NCBI GenBank assembly: GCA_029780675.1
Contig: JAKOYE010000123.1
Coordinates: forward strand, 55,049 to 119,048
Direction of reading: 5' to 3'
DNA from: Actinomycetes bacterium
Lineage (GTDB): Bacteria; Actinomycetota; Actinomycetes; Mycobacteriales; Mycobacteriaceae
Length of the DNA: 64,000 nucleotides
The notes beneath the pieces were generated by a model. The model did no database searches. It was not told the origin of the DNA and saw only the letters and a list, made by a program, of their open reading frames with translations. The position numbers and the translations under genes were made by a program. Position 1 is the stretch's first letter; the number at the start of each line of letters is the position of its first letter. Positions 33,784-43,707 of the stretch are shown piece after piece.

Positions 33784-34781
33784 CGGCCGGTCTCGGTCGG
33801 CGCCGGAATCTCCAGACGCACTTCGGTGCCGCCGCCCGGAACCGCGGCGACGGTCAACGTTCCACCCACGAGCAGTGCCCGTTCGCGCATCCCCCGGATA
33901 CCCGCGCCATAGGCGCCGACGGCGCCCGACCCGTCGTCGGCGATGCGCAGCGTGAGCGAATCGGCGGAGCTGTGCAGGTCGAGCCACACCTTCCCGGCGC
34001 CGGCGTGCCGGGCGATGTTCGTCAGCGCTTCCTGGGCGATGCGGTAACACACCAGTTCCACCTCGGGGTCGATCCCTCCGGCGGTGATATGCCGCACCAC
34101 GTCGACGCCGCTGGCCAGGGTGAACTCACTGCACAGCGCGGTCAGCGCGCTGTGCAGGCCGAGGTCGTTCAGCACGTCGGGGCGTAGCCTTCGCGCGATG
34201 CCCCGCATCTCGTCCAGGCAGCCGCGAACGGTCTCCTGGGTACTGACCAGATCCGCGCGCAACGGCTCCGGGGCCCGGTCCACCGCGCGCTTGAGGTTCA
34301 GCAGGGCGACGGTGAGGCTCTGGCCGATCTCATCGTGGAGTTCGCGAGCGATGCGCTGCCGCTCATTCTCCTGCGCCGCCAGGATCGATGCACTCGATGC
34401 CGCCCGCTCCGACTCCAGCCGGTCGAGCATCAGATTGAAGGACGAAATCAGTTGCGCCAGATCGCCTTTGCCGTCGGAGGGCACCCGGTCACTGCGCAGC
34501 GGCGGATCAACCCGGGCCATCGAGTTGTTCAGCTGATCCAGTGGCGCCAGGCTGGAGCGCAGCAGCACGGCATTGGCCACCAGCATCACGCAGAGTCCGA
34601 TCACCAGCACCGGGATCTCGGCGAGTTGGATGCGCGCGGAAACCGTGGCCGGCGAGACCGCCAGTGCGAAGGTCCCCAACACGAAGATCAGTCCGTTGAT
34701 CGCGAACACCCGACGAAACAGCGCGTCGGCAGGGGTGCGGGCGGACCGGCGCAGGTGCCGGTCCCACCGCCAAGGAGCCAT
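33780..34781 (-). CDS. sensor histidine kinase (HisKA_3 type)
   Basis: A 333-aa sensor kinase. Two N-terminal hydrophobic helices (FAINGLIFVLGTFALAV and IPVLVIGLCVMLVANAVLL) enclose only about 15 residues, so there is almost no outside sensor domain. A HAMP-like region follows, then the HisKA_3 box RELHDEIGQSL and an ATPase domain (EALTNIARHAGA, DDGSG). With no extracytoplasmic domain it may sense the membrane or a redox state. The start at 34781 is the first ATG before conserved sequence; other starts lie upstream. Confidence 0.88.
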   Translation of the reverse strand: MAPWRWDRHLRRSARTPADALFRRVFAINGLIFVLGTFALAVSPATVSARIQLAEIPVLVIGLCVMLVANAVLLRSSLAPLDQLNNSMARVDPPLRSDRVPSDGKGDLAQLISSFNLMLDRLESERAASSASILAAQENERQRIARELHDEIGQSLTVALLNLKRAVDRAPEPLRADLVSTQETVRGCLDEMRGIARRLRPDVLNDLGLHSALTALCSEFTLASGVDVVRHITAGGIDPEVELVCYRIAQEALTNIARHAGAGKVWLDLHSSADSLTLRIADDGSGAVGAYGAGIRGMRERALLVGGTLTVAAVPGGGTEVRLEIPAPTETGR

Positions 34782-34945
34782 GTTTCCAGGGTCAGCACAA
34801 TTCCGCTTTTTGTCCATACAGGCCGCATCCCCCCGGAAATGGGTGTCAGACCCGATACCGCTGATCACGTCCGCCGCCGAGACTTGAGGCTGTCCCACGG
34901 TGATCTCGCGGGGTGGCCACCGTGAATCGAGTGGAGGGAAGGGCC

Positions 34946-37711
34946 ATGGGCACGGCATTCGCCGACCGCGGCACGGAGTCCGTCGAATCCGTCGGCGACG
35001 TGTGGCATGCGATGTCGGCCGGGGACGTACAGGGCAGGCTCGACACGGGTCCGGACGGACTCACCGACGACGAGGTGCGGCGACGCCGGAAAATCCATGG
35101 GCTGAACCAGCTGGAAGCGCCGAAGCGGCGAAACCCCTTGCTGCGCTTCGTCCGCCAGTTCCACAACATCCTGCTGTACGTGATGACGGGTGCCGCGGTG
35201 ATCACCGCGATCCTGCAGCACTGGGTGGACACCGCCGTCCTGCTTGCCGCCGTCGTGATCAACGCCGTCATCGCCTTCATCCAGGAGGGCAAGGCCGAGG
35301 CGGCCATCGACGCGATCCGGGCCATGCTCTCGCCGCATGCCACGGTGATCCGCAACGGCCACCCCGTGGACATCGACGCCGCGGAACTGGTTCCCGGTGA
35401 TCTGGTCAGGCTGGGGCCCGGCGACCGGGTGCCCGCCGATCTGAGGTTGATCGGCGTGGATGACCTCCGGGTCGAGGAGGCCGCCCTGACCGGCGAGTCG
35501 GTGCCGGTGGAGAAGTCCAGTGCGGCAACACCCCCCGACGCCGCCATCGGAGACCGCGCGGGAATGGCGTTCTCCGGCACCCTCGTGGTTCACGGACAGG
35601 CCACCGGTGTGGTGGTGAGCACCGGAGCGGCCACCGAGATCGGCCTGATCAATCAGATGCTGACGGGCATCTCCCCCACCGCCACACCGTTGCTGCGCCA
35701 GATCAACAGCTTCGGGCGGGTACTGGCCATCGTGATCCTGGCGCTCAGCGCGGCCACCTACGCCTTGGGCGTGCTCTGGCGCGGGGAGAGCGTGTCGGAC
35801 ATGTTCATGATGGCGGTTGCCCTGGCCGCGTCGGCCATCCCGGAGGGACTGCCCGCGATCATGACCGTCACGCTGGCCATCGGCGTCCAGCGGATGTCAC
35901 GGCGCCGGGCGATCGTCCGGCGACTGCCGGCGGTCGAGGCGCTCGGGTCGGTGACGGTGATCTGCTCCGACAAGACCGGAACCCTGACCAGCAACGAGAT
36001 GACGGTTCAACGGGTGATCTGCGGGGATCACGACATCGACGTCGGTGGGGTCGGATACGCACCGGTCGGGGACTTCAGCATCGACGGCCGCGTCCTGAAA
36101 CCCGCCGATCATCGGGCACTGCTGGACACCCTGCGGGCCGGGGCGTTGTGCAACGACGCCGCACTGCACGACGAGGACGGCGCCTGGACCATCGCCGGCG
36201 ATCCGACCGAGGCGGCGTTACTCGTGGCCGCCGCGAAGGCCGGCCTCGCCTACGGTGTCGAACAGGGCCGCCACCCCCGCCTCGGCACGGTTCCCTTCGC
36301 GTCGGAGAACCGCATCATGGGCACCCTGCACAGCGACCCGGACACCGGGCCGTTCGTGCTGGTGAAGGGCGCCCCGGAACGGGTTCTCGACATCTGCCAG
36401 TGGCAAATCGGCGAGGACGAGCGACAGCCCATCGACCGGGATTACTGGCAGCAGATGGCGGCATCGACCGCCGCCCAGGGCCTGCGGGTGCTGGCCCTCG
36501 CACGCCGATCGGGCGCACCGGATCATGACGGCGGCCTCGACATCGCCGACCTGGCCGCGGGTTTCACCCTGCTGGGACTGGTCGGCATCGTCGACCCATT
36601 GCGCCCGGAGGCGATCGCCGCCGTGCGCGAGTGCCATCGTGCGGGAATCCGGGTGACGATGATCACCGGCGACCACGCCGCCACCGCCGGGGAGATCGGC
36701 GCACAACTGGGCATCGGAACCGGGAGACCGGTGGTGACGGGCGCGGAGATCGCCGCTCTCGACGACGCCCAACTGCGTTCCGTCGCTCTGGATTGCGATG
36801 TGTTCGCGCGGGCCAGTCCGGAGCACAAGCTCCGGTTGGTGCGTGCACTTCAGGCGGGCGGCGAAGTGGTCGCGATGACCGGCGACGGCGTGAACGACTC
36901 CCCTGCCCTGAAGAAGGCCGATATCGGTGTCGCGATGGGGCACAAGGGAACCGAGGCCGCCAAGGAGGCGGCCGATATGGTGCTCGCCGACGACAACTTC
37001 GCCACCATCGCCGCCGCCGTGGCGGAGGGCCGGACCGTCTACGACAACATCCGCAAGTTCGTCCTCTTCATGCTGCCGACCAACGGCGGCGAGGCCCTGG
37101 TCGTGATCGCCGCCATCATGTTCCAGATCACGCTGCCACTGACTCCGGCCCAGGTGCTGTGGATCAACCTGGCGACCTCGGCCACCCTGGGGTTGGCGCT
37201 GGCATTCGAGCCGCCGGAGGCCGATGTGATGGGCCGGCAACCGCGTCCGCCCGGCGAGAGCCTGCTCTCCCGCTACTTCGCCTGGCGGGTCGCCCTGGTG
37301 TCGGTACTGATGGCGGCCGGCGCGCTGTCCCTGTTCCTGTGGGAACTCAACCGCGGCACCAGCATCGAGACGGCGCGCACCATGGCGGTCAACGCCATCG
37401 TGGTCGCGGAGATGTTCTATCTGCTCAACAACCGGTTCCTGCTACGGCCCGTGCTGAATCGGATCGGGCTTTTCGGCAACAAGATCGCCCTCGCGACAGT
37501 GGTTGCCTGCGGTGCGCTTCAGCTTGCCTTCACCTACGCGCCGTTCATGAATCAGGTCTTCGGGTCGACACCGCTGGGGTACGGCGAATGGCTCCGGGCC
37601 GCCGGCGTGGGCGTCCTCGTCTTCTCCGTCGTCGAGGTCGAGAAGTTCGTTCGGCGGCGTCGGCTCTCCCCGCCGGAGAAGCCCCGTGCGGAAGTGCCGG
37701 TGGCGGCGTGA
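34946..37711 (+). CDS. P-type cation (Ca2+/Na+-type) ATPase, CtpF-like
   Basis: A 921-aa P2-type ATPase: N-terminal cation-ATPase domain, TGES motif, PEGLP in the fourth membrane helix (typical of Ca2+ or Na+ pumps), phosphorylated Asp342 in CSDKTGTLT, and GDGVNDSPA. It resembles mycobacterial CtpF. It likely exports Ca2+ or another cation. GGAGGGA precedes the ATG. The universal stress gene overlaps its end (GTGA). It is divergent from the two-component system, 164 bp apart. Confidence 0.9.
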   Translation: MGTAFADRGTESVESVGDVWHAMSAGDVQGRLDTGPDGLTDDEVRRRRKIHGLNQLEAPKRRNPLLRFVRQFHNILLYVMTGAAVITAILQHWVDTAVLLAAVVINAVIAFIQEGKAEAAIDAIRAMLSPHATVIRNGHPVDIDAAELVPGDLVRLGPGDRVPADLRLIGVDDLRVEEAALTGESVPVEKSSAATPPDAAIGDRAGMAFSGTLVVHGQATGVVVSTGAATEIGLINQMLTGISPTATPLLRQINSFGRVLAIVILALSAATYALGVLWRGESVSDMFMMAVALAASAIPEGLPAIMTVTLAIGVQRMSRRRAIVRRLPAVEALGSVTVICSDKTGTLTSNEMTVQRVICGDHDIDVGGVGYAPVGDFSIDGRVLKPADHRALLDTLRAGALCNDAALHDEDGAWTIAGDPTEAALLVAAAKAGLAYGVEQGRHPRLGTVPFASENRIMGTLHSDPDTGPFVLVKGAPERVLDICQWQIGEDERQPIDRDYWQQMAASTAAQGLRVLALARRSGAPDHDGGLDIADLAAGFTLLGLVGIVDPLRPEAIAAVRECHRAGIRVTMITGDHAATAGEIGAQLGIGTGRPVVTGAEIAALDDAQLRSVALDCDVFARASPEHKLRLVRALQAGGEVVAMTGDGVNDSPALKKADIGVAMGHKGTEAAKEAADMVLADDNFATIAAAVAEGRTVYDNIRKFVLFMLPTNGGEALVVIAAIMFQITLPLTPAQVLWINLATSATLGLALAFEPPEADVMGRQPRPPGESLLSRYFAWRVALVSVLMAAGALSLFLWELNRGTSIETARTMAVNAIVVAEMFYLLNNRFLLRPVLNRIGLFGNKIALATVVACGALQLAFTYAPFMNQVFGSTPLGYGEWLRAAGVGVLVFSVVEVEKFVRRRRLSPPEKPRAEVPVAA

Positions 37712-38607
37712 CAGTCACGTTCGAGCGGATTCTCATCGAGGTCGATCCGCACGCCGCGCACCATCCCCCACTGGATCGCGGGATCGCCATCGCCCGCGCC
37801 TGCGGCGCCCAGGTCGGCATCGCCGCGGTGATGACCGACCGCGATCTCCGATCCGTACCCGGATCCCGCGTCGACACGACCGATATCGACGACTTCAGGG
37901 ACCTCCTGACGGAGGCCACCGCCGGACTGGACAGCACGGAGGTGGCGACCAAGGTGCTGTTCGGGTCGGCGGCCGAGGCACTGGTCGAGGAAGCCCACCG
38001 ATGGCACGCCGACCTGCTGGTCCGCTCCCACCCCCGCATTCACCCGTACCCGTCCTGCGAGGTCGACCGCAGTCTGATTCGGGCCTCACCGGCGCCGGTT
38101 CTGCTGGTCGCTCCGAGCGTCGCGGGATCGCGCCCCGAGATCCTCGGCGCGGTAGCGCCGGAGACCGCGCGGCACGGCGGCACAGCGCTCAATCACGCGG
38201 TCATCGACCACACGCTGTCGATGGCGGCGATCACGGCGGGATCGCCGACCCTTCTCCAGGCCTTCAAACCACACGCCCTGCACAGCTCCCACGACCCGGG
38301 TACGCATCTGATCGGCGCGGTCGAACAGTGGCGCACCGACATCACGGCACACCTGAACGACACCGTTCACGAACTCGGGGGGAAGCCCGAGAATGTCACG
38401 GTCATCGCACGTCACGGAGTCGTCGACGAAGTCCTGCCCGAGTACGTGTCTCGGCACGGGGTGGATCTGGTCGTCATCGGTGTCCCACCCCGGCGCGGAC
38501 TGGCTCACTGGCTCCTGGGCAGTACCGCCACCCGTCTGTTGCGCCATCTGCCGTGCTCGGTTCTGGCGGTCAAGACGAGTCCCCACCCTTCCCGACGCCC
38601 CTCCTGA
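37708..38607 (+). CDS. universal stress protein, two domains
   Basis: A 299-aa tandem Usp protein. The first half is degenerate (HADLLVRSHPRIHPYPSCEVD). The second ends with the ordinary GVPPRRGLAHWLLGSTA then HLPCSVLAVK pattern. The GTG start shares GTGA with the stop of the cation ATPase, so both are made together. CtpF-like pump and Usp pairing also occurs in dormancy gene clusters of other mycobacteria, but no DosR box is visible here. Confidence 0.85.
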   Translation: MTVTFERILIEVDPHAAHHPPLDRGIAIARACGAQVGIAAVMTDRDLRSVPGSRVDTTDIDDFRDLLTEATAGLDSTEVATKVLFGSAAEALVEEAHRWHADLLVRSHPRIHPYPSCEVDRSLIRASPAPVLLVAPSVAGSRPEILGAVAPETARHGGTALNHAVIDHTLSMAAITAGSPTLLQAFKPHALHSSHDPGTHLIGAVEQWRTDITAHLNDTVHELGGKPENVTVIARHGVVDEVLPEYVSRHGVDLVVIGVPPRRGLAHWLLGSTATRLLRHLPCSVLAVKTSPHPSRRPS

Positions 38608-38704
38608 CTCATGCGGATCTGACCCTTACCGTCGACAATGTTCTGAATCCCGCCGGCCGAACGACCGCGGCGTCGGATTCGGGACCGTGGAGGAGAGGCA
38701 GACG

Positions 38705-39343
38705 TTGCGCATTGCGATCGCCGGCGCGGGTGCGGTGGGGCGGGCCGTTGCCTCGGAACTGCTCGAGAACGGGCACAAGGTGCTCCTCGTCGAGCAGAAC
38801 CCCGCCCGCTACCGGCCGAACACCGTCCCTGCGGCGGACTGGCTGCTCGCCGACGCCTGCGAGGTGTCCACCCTCCAGGAGATCGAGTTGCAGAACTGCG
38901 ACACGGTGATCGCCGCCACCGGAGACGACAAGGCCAACCTGGCGATCTCGTTACTCGCCAAGAGTGAGTTCGCCGTCCCGCGGGTGGTGGCGCGCATCAA
39001 CAACGCCGCCAACGAGTGGCTGTTCACCGAGGACTGGGGCGTCGACTTCGCGGTATCGACACCGCGCGCGATGGTCGCGACGGTCGAGGGGGCGATCGAC
39101 GTCGGCCATCTCGTCCGGATGGTGGGGTTACGGCAGGGGAGTTCCGAAGTCGCAAAACTCACCCTCGGCGCCGACCATTCGCTGGTGGGTCAACGGATCT
39201 GCGACCTCTGGCTTCCCGAGGAGACCGTCCTCGCCGCCGTCGTGTGCCGCGATGCCGTCGTCGTCCCGCCCTCCGATCACATCCTCGCCGCGGGCGATGA
39301 GATGGTCTTCATCACGCACCGCACTGCGAACGAGGATGGATGA
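38705..39343 (+). CDS. TrkA-type K+ channel/transport regulator (RCK domains)
   Basis: A 212-aa protein with an NAD-binding RCK_N domain (IAIAGAGAVGRAVASELLENGH, acidic VEQNP end) and a short RCK_C domain (LTLGADHSLVGQRICDLWLP). It resembles CeoC/TrkA of M. tuberculosis. The start is a TTG at 38705, supported by AGGAGAGG seven bases upstream. Its end overlaps the antiporter gene by four bases. It probably gates cation flux through that antiporter or another K+ system. Confidence 0.85.
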   Translation: MRIAIAGAGAVGRAVASELLENGHKVLLVEQNPARYRPNTVPAADWLLADACEVSTLQEIELQNCDTVIAATGDDKANLAISLLAKSEFAVPRVVARINNAANEWLFTEDWGVDFAVSTPRAMVATVEGAIDVGHLVRMVGLRQGSSEVAKLTLGADHSLVGQRICDLWLPEETVLAAVVCRDAVVVPPSDHILAAGDEMVFITHRTANEDG

Positions 39344-40836
39344 GTCTCGATCACCTTTACGTCGTGCTGCTGGCGGCGGGGGTCGTGCTGCTGGCCAGCA
39401 TCGGGGCCACCCGGGTGGCCACCTTCATCGGGCTCCCCAGCCTGTTGCTGTTCCTGTCCGTCGGGATGACGATCGGCGAGGCCGGCCTGGGCCTGCGGTT
39501 CGACGATGCGCAACTCGCCCAGACCTTGGGTACCGCGGCACTGGGCGTCATCCTGGTGGAGGGCGGTCTGACCACCCGATGGGGTGACATTCGGGCGGTC
39601 CTCGCCCCGGCTTCCGTCCTCGCGACCGTGGGGGTGGGCGTCAGCACGGTGGTCACCGCGGCCGGCGCCCACTATCTGCTGGGACTCGACTGGCAGTTGG
39701 CGCTGCTGCTGGGGGCGACGGTGTCCTCCACCGACGCCGCGGCCGTCTTCTCCGTGTTGCGCGTCGTCCCGCTGCCCAAACGCCTCTCCGGGCTACTCGA
39801 AGCGGAGTCCGGGTTCAACGACGCGCCCGCGATCATCCTCGTGCTCATGTTCAGCGCCACCCCGTTGACGATGGACCCCGGAGGTATCGCGCTCAGCCTC
39901 GTCTATCAACTCCTGGCGGGTATCGCCATCGGATTGGCCTGCGGATTCGCCGGAGCGGCCGCCCTGCGCCGGATCGCACTGCCCGCCTCGGGCCTCTACC
40001 CGCTGGCCACCTTCGGTCTCGGCATGCTGGCCTTCGCCGCCGGCGGCGCGGCCCATGCCAGCGGCATCATTGCGGCGTATCTCGCCGGGGTCGTGCTGGC
40101 CAACTCGGGCCTGCCGCATCGCTCGGCCACCCGATCCTTCGCCGAGGGTGCGGGATGGCTCGCACAGATCGGTCTCTTCGTCCTGCTCGGCCTGTTGGTG
40201 TCTCCCGGCGAATTGGCGGGCGAGGTGATTCCCGCGGTGGTCGTCGGCCTGGTGCTGCTGCTGCTTGCCCGGCCCATCTCGGTTCTGGTGTGCCTGCTGG
40301 GATTCCGGATCCCGCTTCGCGACCAGGCGTTCCTGTCATGGGGCGGGTTGCGCGGCGCCGTCCCGATCGTGATGGCCACCTTCCCGATCGTCGGAGGCGT
40401 ACCCGGCAGTGATCGCCTGCTCAACATCGTCTTCATCCTGGTGGTGGTGTTCACCCTCGTACAGGGCCCCAGCCTGCCGCTTGTCGCCCGGAAGCTGGGA
40501 CTGACCCGACGGGACACCACCAGGGAGATCCAGGTCGACTCGGCCCCGTTGGACGTGCTGGAGGCCGAACTCCTGACCCTCACCGTGTCACCGGGTTCGC
40601 GATTGCACAACGTCACGGTGCTCGAACTCCGTCTGCCGGACCCGAGCGTCATCACGCTGATCATCCGAGACGGTCAGCCGTTCGTGCCCGAACGGGAGAC
40701 GCGGATCGAGATCGGCGACGAAGTGCTGATCGTCACCACATCGGCGACGCGCGAGACCGCCGAGCGACGGTTGCGGGCGGTCAGTCGCCGCGGCAGGCTG
40801 GCCCATTGGTTCGACGAGTACGGCGAACCGGACTGA
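39340..40836 (+). CDS. cation/proton antiporter with RCK_C domain (CvrA/NhaP2-like)
   Basis: A 498-aa CPA1-type K+ or Na+/H+ antiporter. About 12-13 helices with the family motif LLGATVSSTDAAAVFSVL and ESGFNDAPA, then a cytoplasmic TrkA-C domain from about 400 (LTLTVSPGSRLHNVTVLEL) and a charged tail. It is coupled to the TrkA-like gene (ATGA overlap), so ligand-gated K+ efflux is a likely role. Confidence 0.88.
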   Translation: MSLDHLYVVLLAAGVVLLASIGATRVATFIGLPSLLLFLSVGMTIGEAGLGLRFDDAQLAQTLGTAALGVILVEGGLTTRWGDIRAVLAPASVLATVGVGVSTVVTAAGAHYLLGLDWQLALLLGATVSSTDAAAVFSVLRVVPLPKRLSGLLEAESGFNDAPAIILVLMFSATPLTMDPGGIALSLVYQLLAGIAIGLACGFAGAAALRRIALPASGLYPLATFGLGMLAFAAGGAAHASGIIAAYLAGVVLANSGLPHRSATRSFAEGAGWLAQIGLFVLLGLLVSPGELAGEVIPAVVVGLVLLLLARPISVLVCLLGFRIPLRDQAFLSWGGLRGAVPIVMATFPIVGGVPGSDRLLNIVFILVVVFTLVQGPSLPLVARKLGLTRRDTTREIQVDSAPLDVLEAELLTLTVSPGSRLHNVTVLELRLPDPSVITLIIRDGQPFVPERETRIEIGDEVLIVTTSATRETAERRLRAVSRRGRLAHWFDEYGEPD

Positions 40837-40846
40837 CCGACTGGAA

Positions 40847-43705
40847 CTATGCGTTCCGCTGTTCGATCAGGTGCCGGAACACCTCGTCGGACGGGATCGG
40901 ACGGCCGGCGTAATAGCCCTGCACCCGATCCACCCCGGCGCCCCGGAGAAACTCGAACTGAGCTTGGTTCTCCACACCTTCGGCGAGAGTCCGGACTCCC
41001 AGGCCGCCTGCCAACGCGACGACACTGCGCACGATCGCCTCATCCCTGGTGTCGCCGGGAACGCCGTCGATGAATTGCTTGTCGATCTTGAAACAGGAGA
41101 TCGGCAGTTCCCGCAACTGCGCCAGTGACAGGTACCCGGTGCCGAAGTCGTCGACCGCCAGGGCTATCCCGGCCGCCGCCAGGGTCTGGAGCGAAGCGAC
41201 CACATCGGCACGACGCTCCAATGCCTCCTCCGTGATCTCGATGGAGAGCCGCGCCGGTGAAACGCCCGCTGCGCGAACGGATTCCAGTACAGTCTCGGCG
41301 AAGTCCCGGTCGATCTGACCGGGTCCCACGTTGACGGCGACGGTCACACCGGCCGGCAGGATGGCCTCCCACTCGGAGACCTGCCGACACACCGTGGCCA
41401 GAACCCACCCGACCACCTCGCGGTTGAGACCCAGACCCTCGGCGGCCGGCAGGAAATCGTGCGGCATCAACAGCCCCCGGGTGGGATGCTGCCAGCGCAG
41501 CAGAGCCTCCAATCCCGCCAGCTTCCGGCCGTCGATCTGGTACTGGGGCTGATAGTGCAGAACCAACTCGCTTTCGGTCAACGCACGGTTGACCTGCCAC
41601 CCCATCTCGAACGAAACGTGGGGCGGTTCGTTCGGGTCCGCACCGTCGATGGGCAGATCGGTGCGCCTCTTCTCCTTCTGCTGGTACATCACCGCGTCGG
41701 CGGCCTGCAGCAGTTCCACGGCGGTGGTTCCGTCTTCCGGAAAGCGGGCCACACCGATGCTCGCCGACGGGATGACGTGATGGCCGTCCAACTGCATCGG
41801 TCGGCGAAGTTGTGCGGACAGCCGCGTCACCGTCTCCTCTACCGCCTCGTCACCGCGCAGTCGCTCGATGACGGCGACGAACTCGTCCCCACCCCAGCGC
41901 GCGAGAAGATCGTTGTGGCGCAGGCTCGCCCGCAAACGCTCTGCGACCTCCTGCAAGTAGCGGTCACCCACCAGGTGGCCGAGCTTGTCATTGACCGACT
42001 TGAAGTGATCCAGGTCGATGAAGAGGACCGCCAACTCTTCGTTGCGCGCCTCGGCGTGCACCAGAGCCTTCTCCAGCTCCTCTTTCAGCAGCAGTCGATT
42101 GGGGAGCTGCGTCAGGTGGTCGTGGTTGGCCAGGTAGTTCAGGCGGGCTTCGGCGCGCTTGGCCTCCGAGATCAGCGCCTTCTGCGTCAGCACCTCGATC
42201 AACGTCAGCGACAGGGCCTGAGCGGATTCGATCTGAATGGCCGTCCATGGCAATGAGCAGCCGCGCTGCTCCTCCACCCAACGGCCGAACGACCTGCGCG
42301 GTTCCAGGCGATACCCGTCGCGATCGTCCACGAGTGACTTCTCCGGATTCCCGGCCCAGGGAATCGCCCGGACCCGTTCCGGGCGGAACCACAGCGTGTA
42401 GTTCTTGTAGTCCGGATCCAGGCGGACGGCGAGCAGTCCGGATGCGCAGTCTTCGCATCCCGAGGCGAGCGGGTATGCGGCAGCGAGGTGGTCGGTGTGG
42501 AGGGTGTCGCTGTCGGAGCGCTCCCGCAGCCAGTCCACCAGCATGTCGATCTTCTCGGGCGTGGGCACCCGACCGAACGGATAGCGCCGGCCGCCGATGG
42601 CGATGATCCCCCCAGTCGCGCCCAACAGTTCGAGGATGTGCCCGCCCAGGGATGCCAGGACGTCGCCGATATCACCGGATCGACCCATGCGGCGGTTGAT
42701 CTCCACCAGCGTTTCCTGAACCTGCTGCATGAAAGCGCTGCGTTCGGCGGATTCCAGACTGCCCAACTTGATGGACACCGACTTGGCGATGAACTCAGCC
42801 AGTTCGCGGACCTCGAAGGGCACCCGCAGAGGTTCGGTGTGGTGGCAGGCGATCAAGCCCCACAACCTCCCGCTCTGCAGCAGCGAAATGCTCAACGTCG
42901 CGCGGGCACCCATGTTCCTCAGGTATCTGACATGGATCGGCGACATGCTGCGCAGCACCGCGAACGACATGTCCAGATCCACACCGGTCTCCGGGTGGGT
43001 CGCGGGGATCAGTGGAACCGGGGTCCCGTCGACGTCGGAGAGCACCCGAACGAGATTCCGCACATAGAGCCGCCGGGCCTGTGCCGGGATGTCGGAGGCC
43101 GGGAAGTGGTGGCCCAGCAGCGAGGGCAGCCGGTCGTTGCGGCTCTCGGCGATCACCTCGCCGTTCCAGTCCTGATCGAAGCGGTAGGCCAATGCGCGGT
43201 CGAACCCGGTGACGTCGCGGACCTGGTCGGCGATCAGTTGGCAGTAGCGTGCGATGTCGGTCTCCTGGTCCGACTCCCACAGTGCGTCGCGGGTGGCCAC
43301 GAGAAGCTGATTGAGACGCCGCTGGTCAGCCTCGGCACCAATCTCCAGTTCGACCACCCAGTCCTGATCGACCCGATGGACCTGCGCGGCCAAGTCCGGC
43401 CAGGCCCGGTGGTCGTCGAACCGGAAGATCATCGGAACCGAGGGCTGCCGGTCCCCGCGAATGGGCAGATCACGCAGCCGCTGCACGTTGGCGTCGCCGA
43501 CCAGTGCGGCCAGTGGACGGCCGAGGGCGGCCTGCGGAGTGATGCCGAGAACCTGCTCGAGGTTCGCGCTCACCTGGAGCACTCGGGTGGTCTGGATGGA
43601 CACCACCATCAAAGCGCCGTCGGGCTGGATACGGCCCGGGACGTGGATGGGTTCGGACTCACAGTGACGCAGCGCCTCATGGAAGGCCTGGCTGCTGGTG
43701 TCCAC
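40847..43705 (-). CDS. bphP: bacteriophytochrome with GGDEF and EAL domains
   Basis: A 952-aa red/far-red light sensor: PAS with the biliverdin-binding Cys15 (RHCESEPIHVPG), GAF with PASDIP (202-207) and the His of SPIHVRYLRNMG, PHY with PRRSF (469-473), GGDEF (605-609) with an intact RxxD inhibitory site, and an EAL domain (EAL 733-735, ITEEALE, DDFGTGYLSL, AEGVENQAQ) with the catalytic residues present. It should make and break c-di-GMP under light control. The GTG at 43705 lies two bases after the stop of bphO; an ATG at 43774 would overlap that gene by 67 bases. Confidence 0.93.
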   Translation of the reverse strand: MDTSSQAFHEALRHCESEPIHVPGRIQPDGALMVVSIQTTRVLQVSANLEQVLGITPQAALGRPLAALVGDANVQRLRDLPIRGDRQPSVPMIFRFDDHRAWPDLAAQVHRVDQDWVVELEIGAEADQRRLNQLLVATRDALWESDQETDIARYCQLIADQVRDVTGFDRALAYRFDQDWNGEVIAESRNDRLPSLLGHHFPASDIPAQARRLYVRNLVRVLSDVDGTPVPLIPATHPETGVDLDMSFAVLRSMSPIHVRYLRNMGARATLSISLLQSGRLWGLIACHHTEPLRVPFEVRELAEFIAKSVSIKLGSLESAERSAFMQQVQETLVEINRRMGRSGDIGDVLASLGGHILELLGATGGIIAIGGRRYPFGRVPTPEKIDMLVDWLRERSDSDTLHTDHLAAAYPLASGCEDCASGLLAVRLDPDYKNYTLWFRPERVRAIPWAGNPEKSLVDDRDGYRLEPRRSFGRWVEEQRGCSLPWTAIQIESAQALSLTLIEVLTQKALISEAKRAEARLNYLANHDHLTQLPNRLLLKEELEKALVHAEARNEELAVLFIDLDHFKSVNDKLGHLVGDRYLQEVAERLRASLRHNDLLARWGGDEFVAVIERLRGDEAVEETVTRLSAQLRRPMQLDGHHVIPSASIGVARFPEDGTTAVELLQAADAVMYQQKEKRRTDLPIDGADPNEPPHVSFEMGWQVNRALTESELVLHYQPQYQIDGRKLAGLEALLRWQHPTRGLLMPHDFLPAAEGLGLNREVVGWVLATVCRQVSEWEAILPAGVTVAVNVGPGQIDRDFAETVLESVRAAGVSPARLSIEITEEALERRADVVASLQTLAAAGIALAVDDFGTGYLSLAQLRELPISCFKIDKQFIDGVPGDTRDEAIVRSVVALAGGLGVRTLAEGVENQAQFEFLRGAGVDRVQGYYAGRPIPSDEVFRHLIEQRNA

Positions 43706-43707
43706 GG

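Noticed and set aside
34782..34945. DosR box between the two-component system and the CtpF-like pump
   Set aside because: Half-sites like GAGACTT and GTCCC exist near 34880, but spacing and symmetry do not match the 20-bp consensus.
37708..38607. DosR-regulon identity of the CtpF-like/Usp pair
   Set aside because: Gene pairing alone is suggestive; no DosR operator was found.
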